A stretch of DNA of 64,000 nucleotides from Magnaporthiopsis rhizophila (Eukaryota > Ascomycota > Sordariomycetes > Magnaporthales > Magnaporthaceae). Positions 1 through 11,043 of the stretch are shown here, one piece after another. Made by a program: the position numbers and the translations under genes. The stretch spans positions 396,360-460,359 of the forward strand of contig PYSS01000013.1 in NCBI GenBank assembly GCA_003049465.1, read 5' to 3'. Each line of letters begins with the position of its first letter. The first letter of the stretch is position 1. Under the pieces are notes generated by a model. The model ran no database searches. It worked only from the letters and a program-made list of their open reading frames with translations, and was not told the DNA's origin.

Positions 1-103
1 CGAGTTTGCACCTCCATTATCATCATCGCCACTCCTCCTCGATCGAACAGCAACAACAACGCACCACCACCACCACCACCTCTGGCAGCGGCGTGATGCC
101 GGC

Positions 104-1709
104 ATGGGCATGGGTATCGATCAGAGCCTGCTGGACCAGATAGACTGGAACAACAAATCGAACCTGGCGCCCGCCGTCAAGGTGGTCAACATCGTCGTCA
201 TAACCATCGTCGCCGTCGTTGTTGCGCTGAGGATATGGGTGCGAGCCACGATCGTGGGCCGCCTGATGCCCGATGATAGTCAGTTCGCCGGCAGTTCGCT
301 TTGCCCAACACGAAGCCAGCCCTGCTAATGTAACTCTCTCGCGGGTTTAGTCCTCATCATCATAGCGGCAATCTTCCAGTTTGTGACTTCGGCCATGGGG
401 ATACTTGGTATGCATCACCACGTCTAAATCATAGCACCCGGTGGGCTGCTTTTCACATAGCAGGAGGATATCAGAGCTGACACGGATCCTGCTGCGAATA
501 CCAGCTACCAACTACGGTCTAGGTCAACACATATGGAATCTGCCAGGGACTGTGAACGCCATTCTCGCCCAGGCTTCCATGGTCATCAAGGCAAGCCGCA
601 TCGCATTCTCCCTTTTCCTTCATCCTGCAGTGTTTCTGATGGGCGAGCAAACAGATCTGCTTCGTCTTCAACGTCTTCTGGTCCGCCACCGTGGCCATCA
701 CCAAGCTCTCCATCCTGTACTCGTTCCTGCGCATCTTCGAGCTCAACACGACGCTGCGGAAGGTCTTGTACATCATCGGGGCGGTCGTGACGGGACACAC
801 CATCGCCACCATCTTCGCCACCATCTTCGAGTGCACCCCCGTCAGCACGACGTGGGAGGTGTCGGTGAGCATACCTCTCAAAGGGTCGGGCCACTGCATC
901 GACATGACGGCCTTTGTGCGTGCCAGCACCGCCATCAACATCGTGACCGACTTTGCCGTCTGCCTGGCCCCCATCCCTTCGTTTTGGAAGATCCAGGTCT
1001 CGATTCGCCAGCGCGTGGGCCTCATTGTTCTCTTCTTGCTGGGCATTTGGTGAGTTTTTTTTTTTTTTTGAGCACGTTTTCCCCTTTTATTTCTCTGTCC
1101 GTACAGAAAAGCTAACAACTTATCACCGCGATTCAGCGCTTGCTTTTCTAGCATATACCGACTCGTCATCGTCTGGAAGATCAAGATGGACACCGTGGAC
1201 TGGCTTTGTACGTATTTTTGTCTCTACCACGGCCAGTTTTTCTGGCTGAACCATGTCTTTCCTAACGATTGAGCAAACCCAAAACACCAGATATCCTAGC
1301 AAACGTCATGAACACGGCCGTGGCCGAGACGTGCACGGGCATCGTCTGCGTCTCCATCCCAGCTCTCAAGCCCTTAATCGAGAAGTTCCTGCCGAACCTG
1401 TTCGGGACGAGGTCGTCCCGGGCAAAAGCATCCTCTGCGAAAGCCGTCGGGAGCAGTGCCGGGTCTGCCGCCGGCGGCTCCGACGGGCGACCGCTGAGGG
1501 GTCCAACGATGAGCGGGAACAGGGCCGTGACGCCCGTCAAAGACGACGAAGACGACGTTGGAACCGAGATGATCGAGATTGGCCTGAGAAAGACGGTGAC
1601 GGATGAAGAGATGGCGATGCCGGACACGCGGCGGCCCTCATCGGCTGGTGAGCCGCGGCCGCGGGCCAAGAGGAATACCCAGGGCTGGTACGAGCTCGAG
1701 CTGAACTGA
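104..1709 (+). CDS. Fungal rhodopsin-domain (Pth11/SAT4-like) seven-TM receptor
   Basis: Predicted plasma-membrane protein of the fungal rhodopsin-domain family, related to Pth11-like GPCRs; the ligand is unknown. My model has six exons: 104-278, 351-407, 505-590, 655-1049, 1137-1207 and 1291-1709, giving 400 aa. Hydrophobic segments follow the family order: VVNIVVITIVAVVVA near residue 30, then ILIIIAAIFQ, the family motif YGLGQHIW, ITKLSILYSFLRIF, a cysteine-containing loop (FECTPVS), INIVTDFAVCLAPI, VGLIVLFLLGI and a last segment ending VCVSIPALKPL. A cytosolic Ser/Arg-rich tail of about 100 aa follows. Every exon junction keeps phase. Intron 3 (591-654) begins GC (AAG|GCAAGC) rather than GT, and intron 1 has a weak GTCAGT donor. 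The start at 104 is the first ATG in this frame inside the window. A start further upstream cannot be excluded because the window begins in the leader. It converges on the next gene with 148 bp between stops. Confidence 0.82.
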
Positions 1710-1857
1710 CGGTGCCAGGAATGGACAGGAGAGAGAAGATGTCGTGTTTGTGTTTTTATAGAGAAGCATTCAATAGACGGCGCCTACCCACCCACACTCA
1801 ACTTTGGCTTTTTTTTTCCCCCCGGGCCCTCGGGCAGAGAAGTATACAGAGACACTC

Positions 1858-3106
1858 TCACTCCCCATCCACAAGCGGGCTAGGTCCCTGCGGCGTGCCC
1901 AGCCTATCCTCAAACCACAGCCTCAGCCGCTCGACGCGCGCCCGGTCCGCCATCCATGGCGCGAACGCAGTCGGGTCGGTGCTGGGCACCTTTGCAACAT
2001 CTCCGTCGACCCCAAACGTGGTGCCCCGCGGCGGCTCCACGTCGTCCCTCACGCTCCAGCCGCCGCGGCCCTGCCACTCGCGCGAGAGCAGGAAGGCGTG
2101 CAGCAGCTTGGCGGCCTCGGGGTGCGGCGCGAGGCGCGGGATCGCCGCCGTCTGCGGCCAGCTGACGAAGCGCGTGCGCCGCGGCATGGAGGCGGCCAAC
2201 CCGGGCGGCGGCGGGTACGTCACGCCGCTGGTGAAGGTGGCGGCGCTGGGGGTGTCGTTGCGCGAGATTAGGGCGAGCGGCGTGTGCGTGCCCCGGACCC
2301 AGCGCGGGTTCTGGGCGAGGAGGGCGTCGAACCAGGCGGTGCCCTTTTGTTTTATTCTGATCAGTGGTGTTAATTTCTTACGTGCGCTTCTTTCTTGTAG
2401 GAAAACAGACACGCACTCACATGAGGTCAAACGCCCACAAAACCGCATCGTCATCCTGCGGCATGGCCAGCACGATCTTGTCCTTGAGCTCCGGCCGAAG
2501 AAAGTCGTCGATCTCGGACAGGGCGACCATACCGGCCGGCAGCTTGGCCGTGCTCCAGACGAGGGGCCACGAGAAGACGGAGACGCCGTAGTGCGTCACC
2601 GACGCTGCTGCTGCTCCCGGGTCCTCCTTGAAGGCCGGGCTGATGTGGTCGTACCCGAGAGGCTCGTAGTTGAGCAGTGCGCCCTGCCCCGCCCACCGGG
2701 GGTAGTCGTGGACGGTCTGGAGGATTATGCTGTCCACGGTGACGGCTCCGTCGTCGCCCCTGGCGGCCCTTGCGAGCTGCTCGTCCAGCCGGCCGTCGAG
2801 ATATCTAGATCCTCGTGTCTTAGTGATTGACGTACTGTAAAGAACAGGAGGGGAGTGGGGGCTGTAGACGGACTTGGAGAGGTCGACGGTCATGTTGATT
2901 GTAACCCCCGGGAACCGGGCTTCGAACGCGGTCTTGAGACTGTTGCGTTGGTAGGCTTCATCTCCGCCGTGCCAGAGCGTCACCGAGCCTCCCTCGTCCA
3001 GGGCGGCTTGGTATATCTCGTCGATGCTCCTCGTTTCCGTCAATGGAGCGTCGTCGAACGCGAGGACAAAAGCCGAGCTGGCGATTAAGAAACGGAAGAG
3101 ATGCAT
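1858..3106 (-). CDS. Secreted periplasmic-binding-protein-like (ABC Fe3+-type solute-binding fold) protein
   Basis: Three exons on the minus strand (3106-2874, 2804-2421, 2356-1858) encode 371 aa. The first 17 residues (MHLFRFLIASSAFVLAF) look like a signal peptide, which is why I chose this ATG over the in-frame one at 3142. The body has the look of type II extracellular solute-binding proteins of the bacterial Fe3+ ABC class: VTLWHGGDEAY near the mature N-terminus, FEARFPGVTINM, a lobe-crossing segment around VDSIILQTVHDY, and a C-terminal NP-W/TP-A pattern. Similar proteins without a partner transporter are known in Pezizomycotina. No permease or ATPase gene is nearby, so a secreted or wall-bound binding role is inference. 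Intron 1 (2873-2805) uses a GTCCGT donor and a CACTAAG branch-like site; intron 2 is 2420-2357. Ligand unknown. Confidence 0.75.
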
Positions 3107-3652
3107 TTTCTGACCAGACCTTTCTGTCACGTTAGAGCGCATTCAGCAAACCCAAGGCAGAAGAAGGAAAGAAAACTGAGCTCCGGAGGAAAAGGTCCCG
3201 ACATGATGGCCGGTAAGAATGGAGATTTATTAAAGTATCGGTCATCTATCTACACACGCCTCTCGGTCTAGGACGTCATGTCCACTACCATGTCATCATC
3301 AACCGCCTTTAACCACACGCCGATTAGGCAAAAATAATCTTTCTACATTTCGTCATCGGAGGAGTAGTGCCAAAGTCGCTACCACGAAGTACTGATCCAT
3401 CTATGTATCGATGCCACTCGGCGTTGATGGAGACAGCGTCAGAGGCAGCATGTATTTCCAAATGATTGCTTGCTTGCTTGCCAAAAGTAAAGATTCGCTG
3501 CTTTGTAAGGAATTTATTACCAAAAAAACACCAGCAAATTCGATCACAACAAAATAAAAAAAAAGCAATTGTGTCATCCATGTGTCTGCCTGTCTCGTTG
3601 TTTGCATGTGCGCGCAGACTGCGACAACACACCAAAAAAATCAAAAATGTCG
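3107..3652. other. Intergenic, 546 bp
   Basis: Between the solute-binding-protein gene start and the tRNA. It should hold the promoter of that gene and the tRNA terminator region. Short A-rich runs lie near 3520-3560 and 3635-3645. No ORF with family resemblance is seen. Confidence 0.6.
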
Positions 3653-3761
3653 GGGCCCAACCGGGATTCGAACCCGGGGCCTCGTCCAGATGTGTTCTAG
3701 AAGCTAGAACGAGTTAGAGAAGTAACCCGAAGGACGAATCATACCACTAGACCATTGGGCC
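3653..3761 (-). tRNA. tRNA-Pro(CGG) with intron
   Basis: Read on the minus strand, the seven-base acceptor stem GGCCCAA pairs perfectly with TTGGGCC. The D arm carries the A-box pattern TGGTCTAGTGGTA. The anticodon stem CGTCC pairs with GGACG, and the T arm carries GGTTCGAATCC. The loop reads TT-CGG-G, giving anticodon CGG (3729-3727) and therefore proline. A 37-bp intron (3725-3689) sits directly after base 37, the canonical position for eukaryotic tRNA introns. The mature length is 72 nt before CCA, and the discriminator base is C, as usual for eukaryotic tRNA-Pro. It needs the tRNA splicing endonuclease to mature. No other tRNA was found in the window. Confidence 0.93.
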
Positions 3762-4103
3762 GATTGCTGCTTTGATGGGAGGTTGCAGCAAGTGGGGACT
3801 TATATGCGCTATGTGTCATCGCAGGATGTGGATCGTCAGGGGGTCACTCAGCTCAGCCGCAGAATTCAATCAACCTTTGGACAGAATTGTTCTGCCCTGG
3901 AAGTTACTTTTTATTTCTTATTTTTTCTGTTTATATTTCATCCTCTTTGTCTTTTCCCCTTTTGCATATTTTTTTTTATTCCACAGCAATCATTTCCAGA
4001 TTTGGTGTCGTTGGCGTGCTCATCTTTTACGCCCCCGCGTTCATACGGAGGACCCTTATCATACACGTCGTCATGGCAAAGCTACCCCTAGCACGCAAAA
4101 GAA
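3762..4103. other. Intergenic, 342 bp
   Basis: Upstream of the tRNA and downstream of mef2. A strongly T-rich patch lies at about 3900-3985 on the plus strand (A-rich in the mef2 sense) and probably belongs to the mef2 3' UTR. No gene seen. Confidence 0.55.
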
Positions 4104-6912
4104 TCACCCGATCGCCTTCTCTCTCGCGCCAGTCACCCGCTGGAACGTATCCAGCGACATGGCGAGCGAGTGGCGCCCGGCCGTCATGCTCCTCAGCTTG
4201 GAGTCGTAGTCCAGCATCTCCTTGAACGGCACGACGGCTTTCATCTCCAACATGCGCACCAGTCCCTTCTTCTGATCCCGCAGCGACTGCACGCTCTCGT
4301 AAGGGTCCCGCGGCACGTAGACGCTCTCGAGCGGGATCCTCCCCTCGCCGCTACCCTGGATCGCATCGTCGGCGACCGTCGCCGCCCCCGCCGCCCCCGC
4401 CGAGGGACCCTCGGCGCTCCTGTCCGTCACCTCGAGCACGGTCCCGCCGCGGGCGCCCGAGATGTCGTGCTGGATAGCGTCGGCCGCGCTCTCGGGGCAG
4501 GTGATGTCGACGCGCATGACGGGCTCGAGAATTCCCACGAGCGACTTGGCGTGCGCGTCCTTGAGGCACGCCTTGACGGCGTTGTAGGCGGCCTTCACAT
4601 TGTGCGAGCTGGGCGTGCCGCCGCCAAAGAAGTCGGTCGCCGGGTTGTAGGCCACCTTGGCCACGCAGCCGTGCACCGGTCTGCGCAGCCTTGGCCCCGT
4701 GCGTAAGGCCGCGGCAGCGCCGTTCAGGAGCTCGTGTCGTGTCTTTTCGGGATCGAAGCCGTCGGGCCACCCGGACCCATCCGGGTTCTCCACAAACGTG
4801 ATGCGGACCGCGTTGTCCTCGTCGATGCGCACCGCATATCCTTCTTCCTCCTCTCCCGCCTCGGGCTTCGGCTCAAGGGTAACTGTGCAGGCCGCCTTGC
4901 CGCTCTTGCTGTTCACGACTCCGTCGAAGAGGTGGCGCTGGGGCTCAGTGGCCTGCAAGATGCACTCCTTGTACTCAACCTCGATGCCAAAGATGTTGGC
5001 CTCCAGACCGTACACGGTCTTGAGTCGGTCCAAGGAGACCTCGATGTGCAGACGGCCCATGCCGGACAGGATGAAGATCTCTTCCTTGTCGTTGTAGCTG
5101 AACCGAAGGCTGGGGTCCTCTCGAGACAGCCTCTCCAGGGCGCTCTCGACGCTTTTGATCCCTGACCTGGAGTGAGGCGCCATGGTGATGAAGGCCACGG
5201 GATGCGGGATCTCGGCAGGCCGGACCTGGAGCCTGCTCAGCGGGTTCTCCGTCCACTTGTGGCCGGCGTGAGTCGCGACTATCAGAGTGTCGCCGGTTTT
5301 GGCTTCTTTGAGACCCCTGAGTGCCCCGATCTGGGCCGTCGACAAGTGTGGGATTTGATAGGTCTTGTTGGCCGAGATCTGCACCATGCTCATTGCGTGC
5401 TCTGCAGCGCCTCTGGTGGCGTTCCACACCTCGCCCGTCGCCGGCAGCTTGCCGTGGTACACCCTGACGAACGACAGCATGCTCTTCGCTGCGTCGTGCT
5501 TGTTAAAGTCGTTGGCGACCTTGAACACGGAGGCGAGAGCAGAAATGCCCACCAAGCGCTTGTTTTTGCCCGAGCTTTGGTTTTTGATGGCCTGCTCCAG
5601 GGTGGACTTGACTCCGTCAATGGAGACCTCGAGTGGCGGCCGCTCATTGGCACTTGGCAGATAGTCGACCACGGCATCAAGGAGCGGGTCGACGCCAATG
5701 TTCCTCAAACTGGAGCCCGCAAACACTGGAACCATCTTGCCGTCGCCGGCACTGATCAGTTTCCTGATCGTGGTTTTTATGATCTCAGGCGTCATGCTGT
5801 CGAGATCTTGGTCGAGGAACGCTTCGTCTAATTCGCAGAGAGCGTTGAGAAGAGCCTGATATGCCTCATCCATCTGGGCCAAGAGGGCTGGGTTGCTTTC
5901 ACCCAGGATGGCATTCAGCTTCTCCTGGTCGAATGTCGTCTTGGCGCCAGACGACTTCCAGCGGTACCCTACCCTGTTGACAACGTCGATGACGCCGACA
6001 AAGGCGTCCTTTTCCCACCAGGGGATCTGTAGGACCAGGGGCCACGAGTTGAGACGGCTGGCGATTTCGGAGACGGAACGTTGGAAGGAAGCGCCATCGC
6101 GGTCCAATTTGTTAACGTAGAGAATGCGGGGGATCGCAAACTGCTGTGCCGAGGCCCAGACACGCTCCGTATGAGCCTCGACTCCCTTGACGGAGTCGAT
6201 GATACAGACGGCGCCGTCCAGCACCGGCATGCAGCGATCGACCTCGAAGCGGAAGTCCTGATGGCCGGGGGTATCGATCAGGTTGACCGTCTTGGGCGAG
6301 ACGCCGAGGGCACACTCTGCCAGCCGTGGCCATCGAAATGTGATGGCAGCGGACTGGATCGTGATACCCCTGTCCCTCTCCATCGGAAGGAAGTCGGTGA
6401 CAGTGTCGCCGCTGTCGACATCTGCGTGCTTGTGCGTTTAGCCCATGAGTGGCCTACACCTTGGAGTTTGGATGGGTGGCTGTGGATGTCTCATTTTCAG
6501 GCTTCTACTCACTGCCCAGGTGCTTTGTCAGGCCACTATGGAAAAGCATGCGCTCTGTCGTTGTTGTTTTGCCCTAAGGCGCAGGATGTCAGGCTGCTTG
6601 TCTGATAGAAGTGTCTTCAGTCCGAGTCGAGGGGTACACCTGGCCGTCGCTGGCTCAGCAGGTCAGACATACCGCATCAACGTGAGCTATAATTCCAATA
6701 TTTCTTATGTCTTCCACTTTGGCATCGTAGTACGTGGTCGCATCACCAGTGTAGCATCTCAGGCCGTACTGCGTTCCCAAGGGAGACCGCAAGGCTGAAG
6801 TTCTGGACCAGGCACTGCGACTGTTTGAAACCAGCACAGGAACAGACCGCAGCCGGCGCAGGCCTGAATTCCAACTGCGGCATGTTGGAAAAGAGCGCCT
6901 GGAACACAGCAT
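4104..6912 (-). CDS. mef2: Mitochondrial elongation factor G2 (ribosome-releasing factor 2)
   Basis: GTPase of the EF-G family. EF-G2 in mitochondria acts with ribosome recycling factor to split ribosomes after termination. Three exons (6912-6673, 6573-6513, 6421-4104) give 872 aa. The G domain is complete once introns are removed: the P-loop is split by intron 1 (IIAHVDA | GKTTTTERM), then MERDRGITIQSAA (switch I/G2), DTPGHQDF (G3) and NKLDRDG (G4). EF-G domains II-V follow, with GMGRLHIEV in the middle part and YDSKLRSMTAGRHS at the C-terminus. I chose the ATG at 6912 because it opens a long Arg/Ser-rich, acid-free leader (MLCSRRSF...) typical of a mitochondrial presequence. The frame stays open upstream to an ATG at 7326, so a longer product is possible. 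It is divergent from vps17. Mef1 is the alternative, but the sequence fits the Mef2 branch better. Confidence 0.9.
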
Positions 6913-7552
6913 ACTGGCCACTAACGGTATCTTGTCAAGAACGAGGTAGCGAGTGCATTTTTTGGCCCCTCCGGCTCCTTTCCCAAGCTGCTTTTTGGCC
7001 GCCAGGTAACTTGGAACCTGAGCCGAAGATAGCTGCAGCACAAGCTGTTTACGTTGGTATATGAAAGGGACTAGGGCAAGCAGGCCGGCGGTTGTGTGGC
7101 TTTCCAGGCTGGAGTTTTCAGACGCAAAAAGGCAAGCCCATTCATTCGGCAAGAGACTGAACTCCACCCCTGCTCTTTCTCTCATCGTGTGGTGGTCTGT
7201 GCTTCGCGGTCTGTTGCGGAGCGGGCGCTCCGTGCGCGCCAGGCAGCTCAGTGCCATTTTGGTCGATTCCGAGTTGATAATTGAGCCCACGCCACCGCAC
7301 ATGGTTTTCTCGAGTGTCCAGGCCATCCGCCTGCTTGATACCTGCGTCTCCTTACACGAGGCACCTTAGCCGACTGGAATCGGGTTGGTACCAGCGGCAT
7401 TTGGGGAAGCCTGGTGTTTTTGGGGATCTCTGGCGTCAGCGCCCCCGCTCTCTCAAGCCCGGGCCCGTTTGACGGTCGGCCGAGAAGCCAACGTCAGCCA
7501 CCTCCAAACCCAATCACCACCACCAACTCGCACGCCCTCACGGCCTGGCATC
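6913..7552. promoter_or_regulatory. Shared divergent promoter region of mef2 and vps17
   Basis: A 640-bp interval between two divergently transcribed starts. It must contain both promoters, and I see no clear TATA box. The minus strand is an open frame continuous with mef2 as far as 7326, so part of this may be 5' UTR or extra N-terminal coding sequence. Confidence 0.5.
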
Positions 7553-9637
7553 ATGGACTACAGCCAGCCTTTCCAGGACGACCACGACAACCCCAGCGGC
7601 ACCTCGCCATGGGGTTCTCCGGGCACTTCGCCGCAACACAATCGCACCACCTTCAATGCCGCCGGCGCCGGCCTCGCCCCGCCCGTCTTTCAGGGATTTC
7701 CGCCGAACCCCGCGGGTAACGGCCTCGGTGCCGCCGAGGAAGACGCCGGCTTTGGGGACGGCGACACCGGCTTTGGAAGACCCGCCACCGCTAGCAGCGC
7801 CAGCGCCGCCCCCGAGGCTCAGGCCGATAACTCGAGGACAGGCGCTTCTCAGTCCGAGGTCGAGGGCGAAGGATCCAAGGCTCCGGCTGTAGCGCAGCAG
7901 GACGCCAAAGGCCAGGGCGAACAACAACCAGAGCACCAGGATTCTCAGCAACGAGACTCACAACCGAGACGGCCTGCGCAGCCGGTCTTCAAACTCCAGG
8001 CCAAGATAACGGGGCTCGAGAGGACTGGTCGAAAAGACCCCATTCTAAGATTCGACGTCCACGTACGGAGGCCCCAGTGCACCCCTCCCATTCCGTGTCG
8101 CCCTTCGCTTGGGCCGTTTGCCGGCGGATGCGCCATCATGATGGATGGGTAGGAGGCTGACATGAGAGCTTCACAACAGACAAACATTCCCAAGTTCCGA
8201 ACGACCCAATACCGGGATATCCGCCGACTCCATTCCGAGTTCGTCAAACTTGCCGAGCACCTCATATCGTCCAACCCCGAAGCCATAGTACCTGCTGTGC
8301 CCCCTCCGCTGACGTCTGCGGGCGCCGGCACCGACGAGGACGAGGCTAGAGTCAAGGCCCTGATACAGCGTTGGCTTAACTACGTCTGCAGCAACGATGT
8401 GCTACTCAGAGACGAGGAGATGGTGCGTTTTGTCGAGAGCGATTTCGGCTACAGCCCCACGATGAAGAAGAAGCAGCCGGCCACCGGCGTCCGGCGCAAG
8501 ATCCTCAAGCAGTTCGCCCCACCGCCCGATGACACCCCTGAGCTGCAGGACTCGCGTCCGATTGTCAAGTTGTTCTACCTTGGCGCCATGGATGGCGGCC
8601 ACAAGGTTGACAAGCTTGTAAAAGCCCGAAGAGGTGAGCAGATGGTTTATCGTTGCGACACGGCCCCTTGCACCCAATCTCCGTCCTCACCCTTCCGTTT
8701 CCTCTGCTCGCTGGTGGGGGGAGAGCACAATCTTTCAGGTGACACTGCATACGTGGGCTACAACGGTCACTAACAAGCTGCAGGCTTGGGCCTCGCCGAG
8801 TCGGATTTTGGCGTCAAGTTGGGGGGCATGCACGTGCAGGAGCTACACCAGGGGCTCGCCAACGCCTATCGCAAGTTGGGCAAAGTCATCCAGACGGTTG
8901 GCGACTGCCACGCTGCCCAAGCCACTGCCGAGGCCACCACCATTGGCGATCCGCTGCAGCACCACTCGGCTGATGCCTTTATTGTCAAGGAGACGCTCAC
9001 GAACCGGCAGATCTTGATCCGCGAGTTTCTGCAAGCGCAGGAGACGACGCGGAGCAAGCTCAACGCTGCGGACCGGCTGCGGGGAAGCTCCAACGTGCGG
9101 CGAGAGAAGGTGGACGAGGCCATCGCATCGCTAGACGAGGCGCGGCAGAACGAGACGTACCTCGGGCAGAAGACGCAGCGCGTGACGCAGAACCTGGTGC
9201 AGGAGCGGCGGCGCTGGTTCGCGCGTACGGCTGCGGACCTTCGCCTGAGCATTCGGGAGTACGTGCTCCGCGAAATCGAGGCCGAGAGACGAACGCTGGC
9301 GCTGCTCGAGACCGTCCGACCCGACATCCGCGGCATCGACGCCTCCGGCGGCCTGAGCCGGCTGGGCCGCGAGGCGCACCCGCCTCAAAGGCGCGTCAGC
9401 ATGGCGGCCAGCCAGGGACCAAAGGGCGACGCATGGAGCGGTGTCCCTCGCCGCTCCGATGCGGCGGCCGCCTCGGTCACGGCCAGCATGATCGGGACCC
9501 TGCCCGAGGATGGCGACGGAGATGACGCGACGGCAGCGTCCAGGCCCAGGGGCATGTCGAGCCCAGCAGACGAGGATGACGAGGACCGGCTAGATGCGAG
9601 GAACGCTGCCAGTCGCCTAGCGACGAGCACGTTCTGA
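7553..9637 (+). CDS. vps17: Vps17, PX-BAR sorting nexin of the retromer
   Basis: Subunit of the endosomal retromer membrane-bending (SNX-BAR) module, which pairs with Vps5 to recycle cargo from endosomes to the Golgi. Three exons (7553-8062, 8180-8633, 8784-9637) give 605 aa. Residues 1-140 are low-complexity and Gly/Pro/Gln-rich. The PX domain starts at FKLQAKITGLERTGRKD (about 144) and is interrupted by intron 1 inside the PX core (FDVH | TNIPKFRTTQYRDIRRLHSEF). A BAR-type coiled coil runs from about 325 to 500, with NAYRKLGKVIQTVGDCH and REKVDEAIASLDEARQNE. A Ser/Ala/Asp-rich tail ends the protein. The second intron ends at a textbook CACTAAC...CAG. Length and domain order match fungal Vps17. 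Confidence 0.92.
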
Positions 9638-10588
9638 AGACATTTTGCTGCGGTTTCTGTGTGCTTCCCTTTTTTTATCGCCGAGCAGTGGGGAGGGGTT
9701 TTCTACTCCTTTCTTCTTCTATTCTTTTTTTTTCTTCTTTTTCTCATGTTCTCTAGTCCCATTTACGCTTGCCCCTGCTCGTTCTAGGGATATGATAGGG
9801 ACGACAAGAAAGACAGGAGAGCACATTTGTGTGTGCGCAATCGCAACCCTTCGCTTCCTTCCTCGCAACGCGATTAAATGGGCATTGCTGCCAAGAACCA
9901 CGAAACGTAGCATTAGCGGTAGCCAGCAGCGACAGCGGTTTGAACAAGGCCTGTGCTTTGTTGGATATCCGGTATGCATGCATGTGCACTAAAGCACAAC
10001 GGTATTTCTTATTTAGTTGGAGTGCCGGTCCCGTCCCTTTGGAAGATCACAGTCGTCGGGTGGCCGATGATGTCTTGCAAAGCACAGCGATATCCGGAAA
10101 CGAGACTATGTGGATAATAGACCCCTCCTCACCCGAATGAATACCTTTCAAGCTACTAGGTATCAAAGGCGTAAAGGTTGAGAGTCGCAAGAACTCTTCT
10201 TTCTTCAACTCCACTTGATGCTTGATAAGCCACCCCACGGACCCATGACAAACTTTACCTCGCGCTGTAAGATCATAGGCACCCAGCTCTCATGGCTGTC
10301 CAGTCTTTCAAGCACCTTCTCATGCTCGGTCCTGTCTCGTTCACATCCCATCCATCCCCTCCTCAAGCGCCAGCGTCCAGCTGCCAAGGTACACACTAAC
10401 GGGTCTCTCAGCGGCCGGGGAGGCAGGGAAATGGCAGAAGTATCGCGGCTCAGCGAGGTCTGATCTGCGAGGCGGGATGCTACTGAATCGTTCCTACCAA
10501 ATAGCGGGGCAAATCCGTGATTCTATCTTCATTTATAATATTAGGTACTATCAATGTGGGCGACAAAAGGAATCTTGTGAGTGAGTGA

Positions 10589-10625
<37 letters not shown>

Positions 10626-11043
10626 TTGATAGACTGGATCCAGAATTCGGGTGCTCCAGTCCAGTCCCCTGGGGTATCAAGATTCCCAATCCCATACCAA
10701 TACAAAATAAATACAGAAGTGAACTCAAGAAATAAGATATGGCCAAGTAAAGAAGTAGATAGGTAAGACAAAAGATATAAAAAAGGAAAAATGTCGGGGC
10801 AAAGTACACAGATTAAGTATATGCTAAACGAAAACCCATCGCCGGGGTCTCATTAAACCGAGATTTGAACTCGATTGAGAGAAGAGATAGGAATGAAACC
10901 AGGACAAAAAAGAGGGTGCTTTACATAGCTTAACGTCATTATTACCAATGTGATCCAGCCCTTGTCCTCATTTTCGAATACCAAAGACAAAAAGATCGCT
11001 TTGAACTGCTTCGCAAAAAGGAGGAAAGTGTGAGAGAGGCAAA
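9638..11043. other. Convergent intergenic region, 1.4 kb
   Basis: Between the stops of vps17 and the gene at 11044. It holds T-rich 3'-UTR-like sequence (9668-9765) and a GAGT/GT microsatellite (10577-10622). The short ORFs are A/T-biased and match nothing I recognise. Confidence 0.6.
10577..10622. repeat. Compound (GTGA)n-(GT)n microsatellite
   Basis: About four GTGA units run straight into a (GT) tract of about 15 units, with no interruption at the junction. It is intergenic, between two convergent genes. Confidence 0.95.

Noticed and set aside
1712..2830. Plus-strand ORF of 372 codons
   Set aside because: It lies opposite the solute-binding-protein exons, which have a signal peptide, family motifs and phased introns. 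The plus frame shows none.
10805..10895. T-arm-like hairpin (minus strand, GAGTTCAAATCTC) suggesting a tRNA
   Set aside because: The T loop looks right, but there is no A-box D arm, no anticodon stem and no matching acceptor stem.
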